From NCBI GenBank assembly GCA_964644555.1, contig CAZXWI010000045.1:1-12468 (forward strand): 12,468 bases of DNA, written 5' to 3'. The stretch's first letter is position 1. The number at the start of each line of letters is the position of its first letter. The notes below the pieces were generated by a model. That model made no database searches, was not told where the DNA came from, and was given only the letters and a program-made list of their open reading frames with translations. A program made the position numbers and the translations under genes. The DNA is from RUG14186 sp964644555. GTDB lineage: Bacteria; Bacillota; Clostridia; Eubacteriales; Anaerofustaceae. This document shows positions 1 through 6,264 of this stretch, piece after piece.

Positions 1-52
1 TTTTGCTCTTACCTTTACATACCAACTGTTTTAATTCGTTTAAATCTGCCAT
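1..52 (-). CDS. Corrinoid (B12-binding) protein, N-terminus only, cut by window edge
   Basis: A reading frame starts with ATG at 52 and runs off the left end. The 17 visible residues are MADLNELKQLVCKGKSK. A GGAGAGG ribosome binding site lies a few bases upstream (about 57-63). The short 'DLNELKQLVxKGK' opening resembles the start of the helical cap domain of MtaC/MtbC/MtvC-type corrinoid proteins, which carry the cobalamin that accepts a methyl group from the methyltransferase. Its place directly downstream of a URO-D methyltransferase gene, in the same direction, agrees with that role. The cobalamin-binding DxHxxG motif would lie outside the window, so the call rests on a very short N-terminus plus context. 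The 76-base gap to the upstream gene holds a long hairpin. Confidence 0.6.
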   Translation of the reverse strand, partial: MADLNELKQLVCKGKSK

Positions 53-79
53 TTTTCCTCTCCAAAAAGTTAATTATGA

Positions 80-123
80 TTTAAATCTGCTCCGATGGAT
101 AGTACCTATCGGAGCTATTTAAA
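80..123 (-). other. Long intercistronic hairpin between URO-D and corrinoid genes
   Basis: The 8-base arms GCTCCGAT (89-96) and ATCGGAGC (108-115) are perfectly complementary. They are extended outward by TTTAAAT (80-86) and ATTTAAA (117-123) across a small bulge. On the minus strand no uninterrupted U-run follows directly; the first TTTTT comes about 12 bases later, next to the ribosome binding site of the following gene. It is therefore more likely an mRNA stability or processing element, or a partial attenuator, than a full terminator. It could set different levels of the methyltransferase and the corrinoid protein. Confidence 0.6.
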
Positions 124-128
124 GTTGT

Positions 129-1499
129 TTAACAACTCATATACCATATGCTGCTGAAGATTGCATCTTCCGAAGCCATAACCAATTCTTTAGCCGATTC
201 CGGAGTATTGGGATACAATGCTTTGTATTCATCCCAGCTGCGGTATTGACGGCTCTTGAATTCAGGCGGATTCGAGAATGTGTAATCCTCTTTGTTGAAT
301 ACTTCGCCGGTTGATTCTCCTGCGTTATCGTAAACACCGTATTCAACAACTGTTTCGGCAACAGCTTTAAGATTTTCGATATCGATATCTCCCATTGTGA
401 GAGCCGATTTATCGAATCCGAATATGAACTGTCCACCCGGTGCCATGATATCAAGCCACTCTTTTGTACGGTCGATGCATTCCTGTTTTGTGCAGGTGGT
501 GAGATTCTGAAGAGGGAATCCACCTGTAAGAATGAATTTATTACCGAGTTTTTCTTTAAAGAGTTTCGGATCTCCGAATTCGAATTGGAAGTACATGCCT
601 GTAGGAAGATCCTGCAAGTAGTCAATTTTTTCCGTCCAGTTTTCTTCGAGGAAAGCACCACAGCGCATACCCAACGATGCATAGTCGTTAAGCTGACGGG
701 ACCATGGTTTATACCAAGCATCCACGAAATCCTTTTCTCTTAAATATGTAGCCATATGAAGCTGGAACATTGCTATAGCATAACGGTTGATATTATTAAC
801 ATCAGGAGCAAGACCCGATTTATAAACCATGGGGTATGTGGCTTCCAATGCATCAAGCACTTTTTGCTTGTTTCTTCTTAAGTCGATGCAAATGCCGTCA
901 AAGCTTCTGAGCTGATCTGCCATCCAGTCAAGAGCCACTCTTCCTCCACCGCCTCTGCCTTCACTGTCAGGGTAACCGAATCTATCGGAAAGGCGTTTTA
1001 ACATGGGCATTTGTCTTGCAGCTACTTTCTGGTTGAGAAAACTTTCCTGAGAAAGAGCAAACATCGACCTTACCGGGTTATTGACAAAATCCAGATTTTT
1101 GTATACTCTGGGCAAACATTTTTCGATAATCGTTGCATAAGGGTCTTCGATAAATTCATCGTATTCTTCTGGCATAAGGCACATTGTGTTAGGGTGCTGC
1201 ATATAGCCGGTGTTACTCATGATTTTATTTACTGCCCCTAATGACTGAGCCGAATACGGAGTGTAAACCGTACCCGTATACATGCATGAATCGGAAGGAA
1301 CTATTTCGCAAAGTTCTGCTGCCGCATCTTCCAATAATGCAGGATTCCAATATGCTTCTTTTCTGTCCACATTGCCGTAGTCCGCAACTGTTGTCAGACC
1401 AAGGCCGAAATTGAAAGGAACCCTTTGAGGAATTTTGTTGTCGTACACATCGTGCATGATTTGTGTACGCTCACGCTTGAGTTCTAAAACGTCCTTCAT
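129..1499 (-). CDS. URO-D superfamily (MtaA/CmuA-like) methyltransferase, noncanonical, 456 aa
   Basis: This protein is likely a cytoplasmic methyltransferase that moves a methyl group between a substrate and a corrinoid protein. The C-terminal half has the URO-D/CmuA barrel character. It is clearly paralogous to the protein at 6265-7629: shared blocks include MSNTG (94-98) followed by QHP, a CIDxxKE-like helix around 341-347, IMAPGG (351-356), and PEFKS...SWDEYK...LYP (412-430). MtaA-type enzymes bind zinc through His-X-Cys and a distant Cys. Here the corresponding places appear to read FLEENW (283-288) and APGGQF (353-358), so the usual ligands seem absent. The start is supported by GGAGG about six bases upstream. 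It lies 45 bases downstream of the transporter gene and before the corrinoid gene, so it is one operon. Genes of this type are often annotated 'uroporphyrinogen decarboxylase', but a role in haem synthesis is unlikely here. The substrate is unknown. Confidence 0.8.
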   Translation of the reverse strand: MKDVLELKRERTQIMHDVYDNKIPQRVPFNFGLGLTTVADYGNVDRKEAYWNPALLEDAAAELCEIVPSDSCMYTGTVYTPYSAQSLGAVNKIMSNTGYMQHPNTMCLMPEEYDEFIEDPYATIIEKCLPRVYKNLDFVNNPVRSMFALSQESFLNQKVAARQMPMLKRLSDRFGYPDSEGRGGGGRVALDWMADQLRSFDGICIDLRRNKQKVLDALEATYPMVYKSGLAPDVNNINRYAIAMFQLHMATYLREKDFVDAWYKPWSRQLNDYASLGMRCGAFLEENWTEKIDYLQDLPTGMYFQFEFGDPKLFKEKLGNKFILTGGFPLQNLTTCTKQECIDRTKEWLDIMAPGGQFIFGFDKSALTMGDIDIENLKAVAETVVEYGVYDNAGESTGEVFNKEDYTFSNPPEFKSRQYRSWDEYKALYPNTPESAKELVMASEDAIFSSIWYMSC

Positions 1500-1544
1500 A
1501 TATACCTCCGTTTTATATGTAGTTAAGTATGTTTAGTTCTTAAA

Positions 1545-2918
1545 TTATTGTCTTTGTTCGATTTCCTTTTTCATCTGATCGACTTTTTCAGGTGTAAGTT
1601 TGTAGAAAAACTTAAGGAATATGAATCCGCAGAATGCTATGCAAGCAGGGATAATCGCATAAGCGTTTGCAAGAGCTGCTTTAAGTTGGGGAGTCGGATC
1701 TGCACCTGCAACATAACCTGCACTGATGAGTGCGGCGGATATAATTACGCTTTTCAAAATACTTGCGATTTTTACGGGTAATTCGCTAAGACCCATTATG
1801 AAGCTGTTGGTATTAACGCCTGTTTTCCATTCGCTGTAGATAACATTATCCTGATAAAGGTTAAGTTCGAACGGCTGAGTTGTTCCGGTTAACATATGAA
1901 CAACGATGTTGATCAAAAGGAATACCGTTGCGTTCGGAGCAAGTTTTGTGGCAAAAAGACAAAGAGCGATAATGACATATACGCAAAGCAAGAATGTTTT
2001 GTAACTCTTGACTTTTTTACCGAAGAATCTTACGAATGTCGAACCTGCAAAACCTGCAAGACCTATGCAAAGCATATGAATTGATACCATGCTCGGTGTT
2101 TCGAATACATATCTGTAATAGTAAACTGCCAATGAAGGGAGTGCCAAGCCAGCCATATTGCTTGTTAAGTCGATTATCAATGTAACCAAAAGCTGATGAT
2201 TGCTCTTGATTGAATTGAAGATTTCTTTTATGCTTACGGTGCCTTCTTCTTCATGTGTGTCATCGGCAGGTTTGTAGTAGTCGTCTTCGCAGCCTTTGCT
2301 GATACCGAAGTGGATATATTCAACTACAATGTAGAATACACCGGCAATAAGAACCAAAATAGGATAAGATGCTCTTTCGCTTACAAGCGGAGCCAAGAAA
2401 GCAACGATTACCGGTGTGAGATAGTTGCCCATCAAACGACCTAAGTTAGAACCCATCATTCTTTGTGAGTTGAACATATTTCTTTGCTGTTGGTTCTTGG
2501 CAAGAACATTGGTAAGTGAAGTATTTGCCGCATAAGCAAAGTTCCATGCACTTACGCCGATAATATAGCCGAGTGTGATGATGATTGCAGAAAGAATCGG
2601 ATTATTCTGGACTGATGAAAAATGCAGTACAAATCCGATTACCGCAAACGGCGGTGCAACCAAAAGCCATGAACGGAGCTTGCCCCATTTCATAGGTTTG
2701 AGGGTAGCAATGATACCGCCTGTTAATGACGCCATTACAAATGCAACGATGCTTGTAATGAGCATAACGGCACTTGAAAGACCGAGAGGAAGCATTGCAA
2801 CATCGGTGAGAAAGATTGCAAGATAAGTACTTGAAATGATGGAAATGAATCCTTCACCTGCGTTTGCAACACCCCATAAGAGGAGTTTCTTATTCTGTTG
2901 TTTTGCTTGAGTTTCCAT
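1545..2918 (-). CDS. MFS transporter, GPH (glycoside-pentoside-hexuronide:cation symporter)-like
   Basis: A 457-aa integral membrane protein with about twelve hydrophobic segments, the usual length for this family. The N-terminus (KKLLLWGVANAGEGF, then a first helix ending in FLTDVA) follows the GPH/MFS_2 pattern, in which a short cytoplasmic lead precedes helix 1. A charged stretch near the middle (EDDYYKPADDTHEEE) is the expected cytoplasmic loop between the two six-helix halves. It probably imports the substrate demethylated by the enzyme encoded next. Members of this fold usually carry sugars or glycosides with Na+ or H+, but substrates cannot be read from sequence. It is the first gene of the operon, behind a consensus promoter. 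The best ribosome binding site (AGGA, 13 bases upstream) is poorly spaced and lies in a hairpin arm. Confidence 0.85.
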   Translation of the reverse strand: METQAKQQNKKLLLWGVANAGEGFISIISSTYLAIFLTDVAMLPLGLSSAVMLITSIVAFVMASLTGGIIATLKPMKWGKLRSWLLVAPPFAVIGFVLHFSSVQNNPILSAIIITLGYIIGVSAWNFAYAANTSLTNVLAKNQQQRNMFNSQRMMGSNLGRLMGNYLTPVIVAFLAPLVSERASYPILVLIAGVFYIVVEYIHFGISKGCEDDYYKPADDTHEEEGTVSIKEIFNSIKSNHQLLVTLIIDLTSNMAGLALPSLAVYYYRYVFETPSMVSIHMLCIGLAGFAGSTFVRFFGKKVKSYKTFLLCVYVIIALCLFATKLAPNATVFLLINIVVHMLTGTTQPFELNLYQDNVIYSEWKTGVNTNSFIMGLSELPVKIASILKSVIISAALISAGYVAGADPTPQLKAALANAYAIIPACIAFCGFIFLKFFYKLTPEKVDQMKKEIEQRQ

Positions 2919-2931
2919 GATTTAGTGTTTT

Positions 2932-2947
2932 TCCTGCTTAGGCAGGA
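2932..2947 (-). promoter_or_regulatory. 5' UTR hairpin covering the AGGA before the transporter gene
   Basis: The six-base arms TCCTGC (2932-2937) and GCAGGA (2942-2947) are perfectly complementary around a 4-base loop. On the minus-strand transcript the downstream arm contains the only purine-rich AGGA before the start codon at 2918. Folding would hide it, so the hairpin could dampen or regulate translation. The function is inferred only from position. Confidence 0.45.
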
Positions 2948-2972
2948 GTAAATAAACCTTTCTTTATATTTT

Positions 2973-2999
2973 TTACATACACATAAATTACATACACAT
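2973..2999. repeat. Tandem 12-bp direct repeats at the transporter transcription start (putative operator)
   Basis: TTACATACACAT occurs at 2973-2984 and again, identically, at 2988-2999, a period of 15 bases. The pair runs from the end of the -10 element of the transporter promoter to about +19. A repressor would be expected to sit there. The divergently transcribed TetR gene is the obvious candidate ligand, though TetR operators are more often inverted than direct repeats. Confidence 0.5.
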
Positions 3000-3026
3000 T
3001 ATATTTTAAGAAATGCAAAATGTCAA
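2998..3026 (-). promoter_or_regulatory. Consensus sigma-A promoter for the transporter/methyltransferase operon
   Basis: On the minus strand TTGACA (3026-3021) is separated by exactly 17 bases from TATAAT (3003-2998). Both hexamers match the sigma-A consensus fully. Transcription should start near 2991, giving a leader of about 70 bases before the ATG at 2918. Such a strong core promoter for an accessory catabolic operon implies that control is by repression. Confidence 0.85.
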
Positions 3027-3148
3027 GCTTTTTTTGAATGTATTGTAAAATAGTTTGATAAAATTTACTATAATTTTAAATGTTATCCCGACTAAGATAT
3101 TTTAAAAAATTTGCAGGAAAAATACAGAGATTTGAATATTTAAAAATC

Positions 3149-3177
3149 TTGCAACAAATTTACATATTTGCTACAAT
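3149..3177 (+). promoter_or_regulatory. Promoter of tetR gene 1 with a palindrome in the spacer
   Basis: TTGCAA (3149-3154) and TACAAT (3172-3177) are spaced by 17 bases. The spacer and its edges form an imperfect palindrome, GCAACAAAT (3151-3159) facing ATATTTGCT (3164-3172) around four bases. A bound dimer would block the promoter, so autoregulation by the TetR protein encoded just downstream is likely. Confidence 0.65.
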
Positions 3178-3199
3178 TATTATGTGTGAGGTTTAAAAA

Positions 3200-3904
3200 A
3201 TGGCAAAAACAAAAAAAGGAGACTTTGCTGCCGAAAAAATATTGGAAACAGCAAAGGAACTGTTCTACGAACAGGGTTACTACAAAACAACAGTAGCGGA
3301 AATCACAAAAAAAGCAGGGGTAAATAACGGACTCTTTACCTACTATTACGGCACTAAGACGAATCTTTCAAATATCATCAACTCCAAGTTCAGACTTGAC
3401 CTTCGAAATGCTATATCAAAGAATATGTTTGAAATCGACAAGTGCTACGATATGGCGATGGGCATTGCTGTGGAATACAGAAAGAATTTGGAGCTTCTTT
3501 CCCAAAAGCCAAAGCTCAGACGCTACACCATAGAGCAAAACTCCGATGTCATGATTCATAAAGATATGTCATATGAGGACATAATGAGTGCAAAAGACAG
3601 CTTGCATACATCGCAGCGTGGTCATTACTATCAGCTTCAGAAAAGGCTTATCAACCCCAATATATCGGATATAGATTTAAATGTGTACCAAACAGCAGGC
3701 GTTGCGGCAACCAATGCGCTTATTTCGGCTATGCACGATCGAATCATAGAATGTTCAACGGATTATATGGGAGATAAATTCATAGAAATATGTTTTAATT
3801 TGCTCCAACTTCCCAATGAAAAGATAGAAGAATTGAAAGAACAAAGCTTGATAATAGCAAAACAATTTGATTTGACACTTAAAGATTATTTTATTATCGA
3901 ATAA
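3200..3904 (+). CDS. TetR/AcrR-family transcriptional regulator 1
   Basis: A 234-aa protein, slightly longer than typical TetR members. The N-terminal DNA-binding domain is clear: a first helix with ILETAKELFYEQGYYKTTV (residues 14-32), then the helix-turn-helix ITKKAGVNNGLFTYYYGTKTNL (35-56). The C-terminal ligand-binding region is not assignable to a named subfamily, but shares LINPNISD and the surrounding pattern with the regulator at 7912-8589. The start is supported by TGAGGT eight bases upstream. It is divergent from the transporter/methyltransferase operon, with repeats in both promoters. The simplest model is a repressor that releases DNA on binding the imported methylated compound or a product. 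It is followed by its own terminator. Confidence 0.9.
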   Translation: MAKTKKGDFAAEKILETAKELFYEQGYYKTTVAEITKKAGVNNGLFTYYYGTKTNLSNIINSKFRLDLRNAISKNMFEIDKCYDMAMGIAVEYRKNLELLSQKPKLRRYTIEQNSDVMIHKDMSYEDIMSAKDSLHTSQRGHYYQLQKRLINPNISDIDLNVYQTAGVAATNALISAMHDRIIECSTDYMGDKFIEICFNLLQLPNEKIEELKEQSLIIAKQFDLTLKDYFIIE

Positions 3905-3945
3905 TTTCCATTCCGTTTACTTTATGTAACCATATTCATCATTAT

Positions 3946-4008
3946 AACTGCGGTTTCGAAAAAAACTGCCGAATAAAGGCAGCTAAATCGAAAATACGCA
4001 GTTTTTTA
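3946..4008 (+). terminator. Rho-independent terminator of tetR gene 1 (imperfect long hairpin)
   Basis: The outer arms AACTGCG (3946-3952) and CGCAGTT (3997-4003) pair and are followed directly by a run of Ts (4002-4007). Inside, TTTCGA pairs with TCGAAA, and a smaller CTGCC/GGCAG hairpin forms the tip. It lies about 40 bases after the stop codon of the regulator. Confidence 0.75.
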
Positions 4009-4140
4009 TTATGTAAAGATTAACACATATCTCTCCGTAATTATTCACAAGTGTTCTCGTTGTTACCTTTTGGGATTTTTGCTTTCCCTAATTCACCCTA
4101 TTACACCATAACACGCCGTAAATTGAGTATCACATTAGTA

Positions 4141-4189
4141 TAAACCAAGAGCCCTGACTGGTTTAGTTTCCCATCAAGGCTCTTTTTGT
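4141..4189. terminator. Terminator-like hairpin with an overlapping alternative stem
   Basis: AAGAGCC (4147-4153) pairs with GGCTCTT (4178-4184), with extra pairs TGA/TCA inside, and is followed on the plus strand by TTTTT. An alternative stem TAAACCA (4141-4147) with TGGTTTA (4159-4165) uses overlapping bases, so the two folds exclude each other. It sits directly downstream of the minus-strand gene ending at 4190, where the trailing U-run is weak. It could serve convergent transcripts from both sides. Confidence 0.5.
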
Positions 4190-4528
4190 TTAATATTCGT
4201 CAAGTTCACTAAGTTTTGTCAACCATTTATTTATCTGTCCTTTTTCCACAAAGGAACGCATCGCACCCTCACAAAACCTTTCTGCTCGAACAGCTCCTAC
4301 CAATAAGGCCAAGACAGCTTTTTCATTAAGTTGGGAAATATCAGCACTTTCCATGGAAACCATTCCCCATTCGATATTATTTTCTTTGAGAATATCTATA
4401 TACTTGTTCAAACCGTATTCCGAGTGAGCGTCGATAAATGAATATAAATCATATATAAAACTTTCCAATTCATTTCCGTTTACTTTCAGCATAGGCAAAT
4501 ATTTTGTTAGTGATTCATATTGCTTCAT
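4190..4528 (-). CDS. DUF6508-like protein
   Basis: A small, probably soluble, helical protein of 112 aa. The C-terminal block VRAERFCEGAM...G.INKWL.KL.EL (residues about 80-109) matches my memory of the DUF6508 signature 'VRADRFCEGxL...G.I..xLxRL.EL'. The family has no established function known to me. The gene starts 12 bases after the end of the nuclease-like gene upstream, so the two are cotranscribed. Together they appear to be cargo of a decayed mobile element rather than part of the methyl-transfer system. The family call is from recalled pattern only. Confidence 0.6.
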   Translation of the reverse strand: MKQYESLTKYLPMLKVNGNELESFIYDLYSFIDAHSEYGLNKYIDILKENNIEWGMVSMESADISQLNEKAVLALLVGAVRAERFCEGAMRSFVEKGQINKWLTKLSELDEY

Positions 4529-4540
4529 ATTCTACCTTTT

Positions 4541-5095
4541 TTAGAGAAAAGAATGTTTTATTTCTTCTAATCTGTTTTCTATAAGATAACAGCTCATATC
4601 TCGATTTTCAGCATATCCTCTTGTTTGGTAAATTGCTTTGGTATCATCAAAACCGAATCCAAACATTCTATCATCTTTTGTGCTGTCTTTCTTTTGCTTA
4701 ACTTCTGACATGAACAAAGACATTTCCTTGTTTGTAAATGCTAACATAATGGTGTCCCATACGGTGCTTTTGGCTTTTGCGTTTAGTTCATCGCTTGGAT
4801 GTTTTGCATAAATGCCGACCAATATGTACCAATTAGCATTTTGCTGAATAGGAAAACGGTTAAACCATAAATAATATGGAAAGCTTGTGGTTCCTTTTTC
4901 GTCATAATATGTTCTGGACATTTTTACTTGAATCGTATTTGATTTGTTACACCCATTTTCATGTCGATATAATAATAAGTCTATCCCTTTTTCTTGTGCT
5001 GAGGCAGGAACAAATACCGAAGCTCCTTTGATTTTATTTGAGAGATAATTTGCAACTGCAAACTCCCCATACTGCATTGTAAAAACGGGTTGCAT
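4541..5095 (-). CDS. Putative PD-(D/E)xK restriction-endonuclease-like protein
   Basis: A 184-aa protein of unknown function. A PD-(D/E)xK-like core can be drawn: an acidic residue in an early helix (Glu11 in GEFAVANYL), then VFVPASAQEKGIDLLLYR with Asp39 at a strand start, then a strand with QVK (Gln56-x-Lys58) followed by an amphipathic stretch. This order (E, then D, then QxK) is seen in nuclease-fold families of the DUF4365/Hjc-like kind. No methyltransferase or helicase partner is present, so it is not a typical restriction system. The start has AAGGAG seven bases upstream and a well-formed promoter. It is first in a two-gene operon with the DUF6508-like gene. The fold assignment is tentative. 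Confidence 0.55.
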   Translation of the reverse strand: MQPVFTMQYGEFAVANYLSNKIKGASVFVPASAQEKGIDLLLYRHENGCNKSNTIQVKMSRTYYDEKGTTSFPYYLWFNRFPIQQNANWYILVGIYAKHPSDELNAKAKSTVWDTIMLAFTNKEMSLFMSEVKQKKDSTKDDRMFGFGFDDTKAIYQTRGYAENRDMSCYLIENRLEEIKHSFL

Positions 5096-5151
5096 TTTGT
5101 TTCTCCTTTTTCTATATTAACTTTACTGAAGCTTTAAGGCTTTGTGCATCC

Positions 5152-5180
5152 ATTATATCAGGCGTATAGTAAAAAATCAA
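5152..5180 (-). promoter_or_regulatory. Promoter of the nuclease-like/DUF6508 operon
   Basis: On the minus strand TTGATT (5180-5175) is followed after 17 bases by TATAAT (5157-5152), about 57 bases upstream of the ATG at 5095. The plus-strand gene for a ribbon-helix-helix protein starts from the same intergenic region, so that protein may control this promoter. Confidence 0.7.
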
Positions 5181-5243
5181 CTCATATTCGCATTGCGTTT
5201 TTAATGTAAAAATGTGTTATAGTTTTATTGGTGCTGTCAATAC

Positions 5244-5249
5244 TATAAT
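5244..5249 (+). promoter_or_regulatory. Likely -10 element of the small ribbon-helix-helix gene
   Basis: A consensus TATAAT lies 30 bases upstream of the start codon at 5279. No good -35 hexamer is seen at 16-18 bases spacing, so the promoter is either weak or helped by an activator. Confidence 0.45.
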
Positions 5250-5278
5250 GTAGTTAAAATCAATGGAGGCACTGCATT

Positions 5279-5458
5279 ATGGATAAATTCATCATTACAC
5301 CAAAGGAAGATAAAACCGTCACAATGACGATTCGTATAGATAGAGCCTTGCAAGAGGAATATAACGACTTGTCCGCCAAAACGAATCGCTCTCGTAATGA
5401 ACTGATAAGCATGGCATTGAAATATGCTCTTGAGCACATGGAACTTAAAGACGAGTAA
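5279..5458 (+). CDS. Small ribbon-helix-helix (CopG/Arc-like) DNA-binding protein, 59 aa
   Basis: The ATG at 5279 is preceded by GGAGG (5265-5269) at good spacing, and the frame closes with TAA at 5456-5458. Residues 13-21 (TVTMTIRID) form the expected N-terminal beta strand. Helix 1 follows (RALQEEYNDLSAKT), then SRNELISMALKYALEHM as helix 2, with the N-S/R-S/R-x-E-L/F turn typical of RHH proteins. Such proteins bind DNA as dimers and act as autoregulators, antitoxins or plasmid-type regulators. No toxin gene follows. It may regulate the divergent operon starting at 5095. The opposite-strand frame over the same bases has no ribosome binding site and is a shadow. Confidence 0.8.
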   Translation: MDKFIITPKEDKTVTMTIRIDRALQEEYNDLSAKTNRSRNELISMALKYALEHMELKDE

Positions 5459-5520
5459 TGAACATATGTAATGACTAAATAAAAGCCTTTGAATTTTTGC
5501 CCTTTGGCTCTCGATTTATT

Positions 5521-5694
5521 TTATGTTTTCATTCGTAAAAACTCATTTACCTTTGTTGCGTCCACTTCTTGCTGTTAGTCAAAACTGTAAGTATAAATGT
5601 TCATTGTGGTGTAACAGATAGAATGTCTTAAAGTCTTTGAGCTTTCAATGATGTTGACTCCCAGATAATTGATCAAACTTGCACAAGCATTCGA
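5521..5694 (-). pseudogene. Relic of a tyrosine recombinase (integrase) C-terminus
   Basis: Reading leftward from 5694, the minus strand encodes SNACASLINYLGVNI, then IESSKTLRHS, then YTTMNIYTYSFD, a TAA (5577-5575), then QQEVDATKVNEFLRMKT and a final TAA at 5523-5521. This matches the end of phage and ICE integrases: HTxASLLxxxGVxIKxVSxxLGHS...TTxxIYTHxF. In it the LRHS replaces LGHS, the first box His is Asn, and the nucleophile Tyr context (IYTYSF) is still visible. No N-terminal part or start is found in this frame. The gene is dead, but shows that an integrating element was once here. Confidence 0.75.
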
Positions 5695-5951
5695 TCAAGG
5701 AAAACAAGTTTCACGCAAATCATATTGGATTCAACTTTTAAATTCCCTGCCTTTCGTTGCTGATAACTTTTATCGTACATTTTCAAAACCCATTCATGCG
5801 GTTTAGTTGTAGTGATTCCCCGTTCTGTTTTTTTATGTGTCTTTCCGTTATCGTCAGTTTCTTTGTAGGCAGTAATCTTTGAAAAGGCTGTCTCAAACAG
5901 ATTGATAATATCTTTTGGTCTACATTCGCTAACGCACTTTACTGTTAGATC
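5673..5951 (-). pseudogene. Unassigned protein fragment, probably mobile-element gene relic
   Basis: An open frame of 92 codons without a start codon encodes a natural-looking sequence: CRPKDIINLFETAFSKI, then AYKETDDNGK, then HEWVLKMYDKSYQQ, then a VKLVFLDRML ending. The 'LKMYDKSxQ...N.I.VKLVFLDRML' pattern recalls plasmid or phage replication-type proteins in style, but I cannot place it in a family. It overlaps the recombinase relic in another frame, so the junction near 5680 is likely a deletion or frameshift scar. Upstream in the same frame there are several stops. Confidence 0.4.
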
Positions 5952-6195
5952 ACATTACATTTTCGTTACATTCATCTGTCGCAAAATTCATCTGAATATT
6001 TATCTCTCAAGTGTTTCTGCAATGCTTTGCTTATCTTTTCTGCTTTGCAATAAATTTAACTTAAAGAGGTGCTTTGCATTATTGCTAATACCTACAGTAT
6101 AACGCTTGCTGAACAAACAAGCACAATTTTACAAACATTATTTACCGAATATATAAAAATAATATTAAATATTAGTCCAAATTAACAAAATCTTA

Positions 6196-6224
6196 TTGAC
6201 TGACAGCCGTATCAACATTATAAT
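6196..6224 (+). promoter_or_regulatory. Near-consensus sigma-A promoter of the second URO-D gene
   Basis: TTGACT (6196-6201) and TATAAT (6219-6224) are spaced by 17 bases. Transcription should start near 6231, giving a leader of about 34 bases. The leader contains TATGCATA and TATGTAA; the latter echoes the TTACATA present in the repeats upstream of the first operon. Confidence 0.85.
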
Positions 6225-6264
6225 TGTTATATAATTATGCATATGTAAAAAAGCGAGGTAAACT

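Larger units (their letters stand above)
5459..6195. other. Gene-free stretch with decayed mobile-element coding relics
   Basis: No intact gene is visible in these roughly 740 bases. The minus strand carries two broken coding relics, entered separately: a recombinase C-terminus at 5521-5694 and an unassigned fragment at 5673-5951. Further left-running frames at about 5990-6090 look protein-like (for example LNLLQSRKDKQSIAETLER) but are broken by stops. The plus-strand open frame at 5902-6102 has no ribosome binding site and an unnatural, Ser/Phe/Leu-rich composition; I read it as noise. From about 6121 the DNA is simply AT-rich up to the promoter at 6196. Confidence 0.6.

Noticed and set aside
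137..721. Minus-strand open frame of 194 codons within the first URO-D gene
   Set aside because: It is a frame-shifted shadow of the methyltransferase: basic, Ser/Arg-rich peptide with no domain pattern and no start signal.
129..1499. True uroporphyrinogen decarboxylase (haem biosynthesis, hemE)
   Set aside because: Length of about 456 aa, company of transporter, TetR and corrinoid-protein genes, and paralogy within the window fit the methyltransferase branch; no other haem genes are present.
2973..2999. CRISPR-like repeat
   Set aside because: Only two 12-base units with a 3-base gap, at a promoter; no array structure. No tRNA, rRNA or CRISPR array was seen anywhere in the window.
5243..5437. 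Minus-strand open frame of 64 codons
   Set aside because: It lies antisense over the ribbon-helix-helix gene, has no ribosome binding site, and its peptide resembles no protein; the plus-strand frame has a clear fold pattern and AGG-rich start signal.
5902..6102. Plus-strand open frame of 66 codons
   Set aside because: No ribosome binding site or promoter, Ser/Leu/Phe-rich random-looking peptide; the opposite strand carries more protein-like relics.
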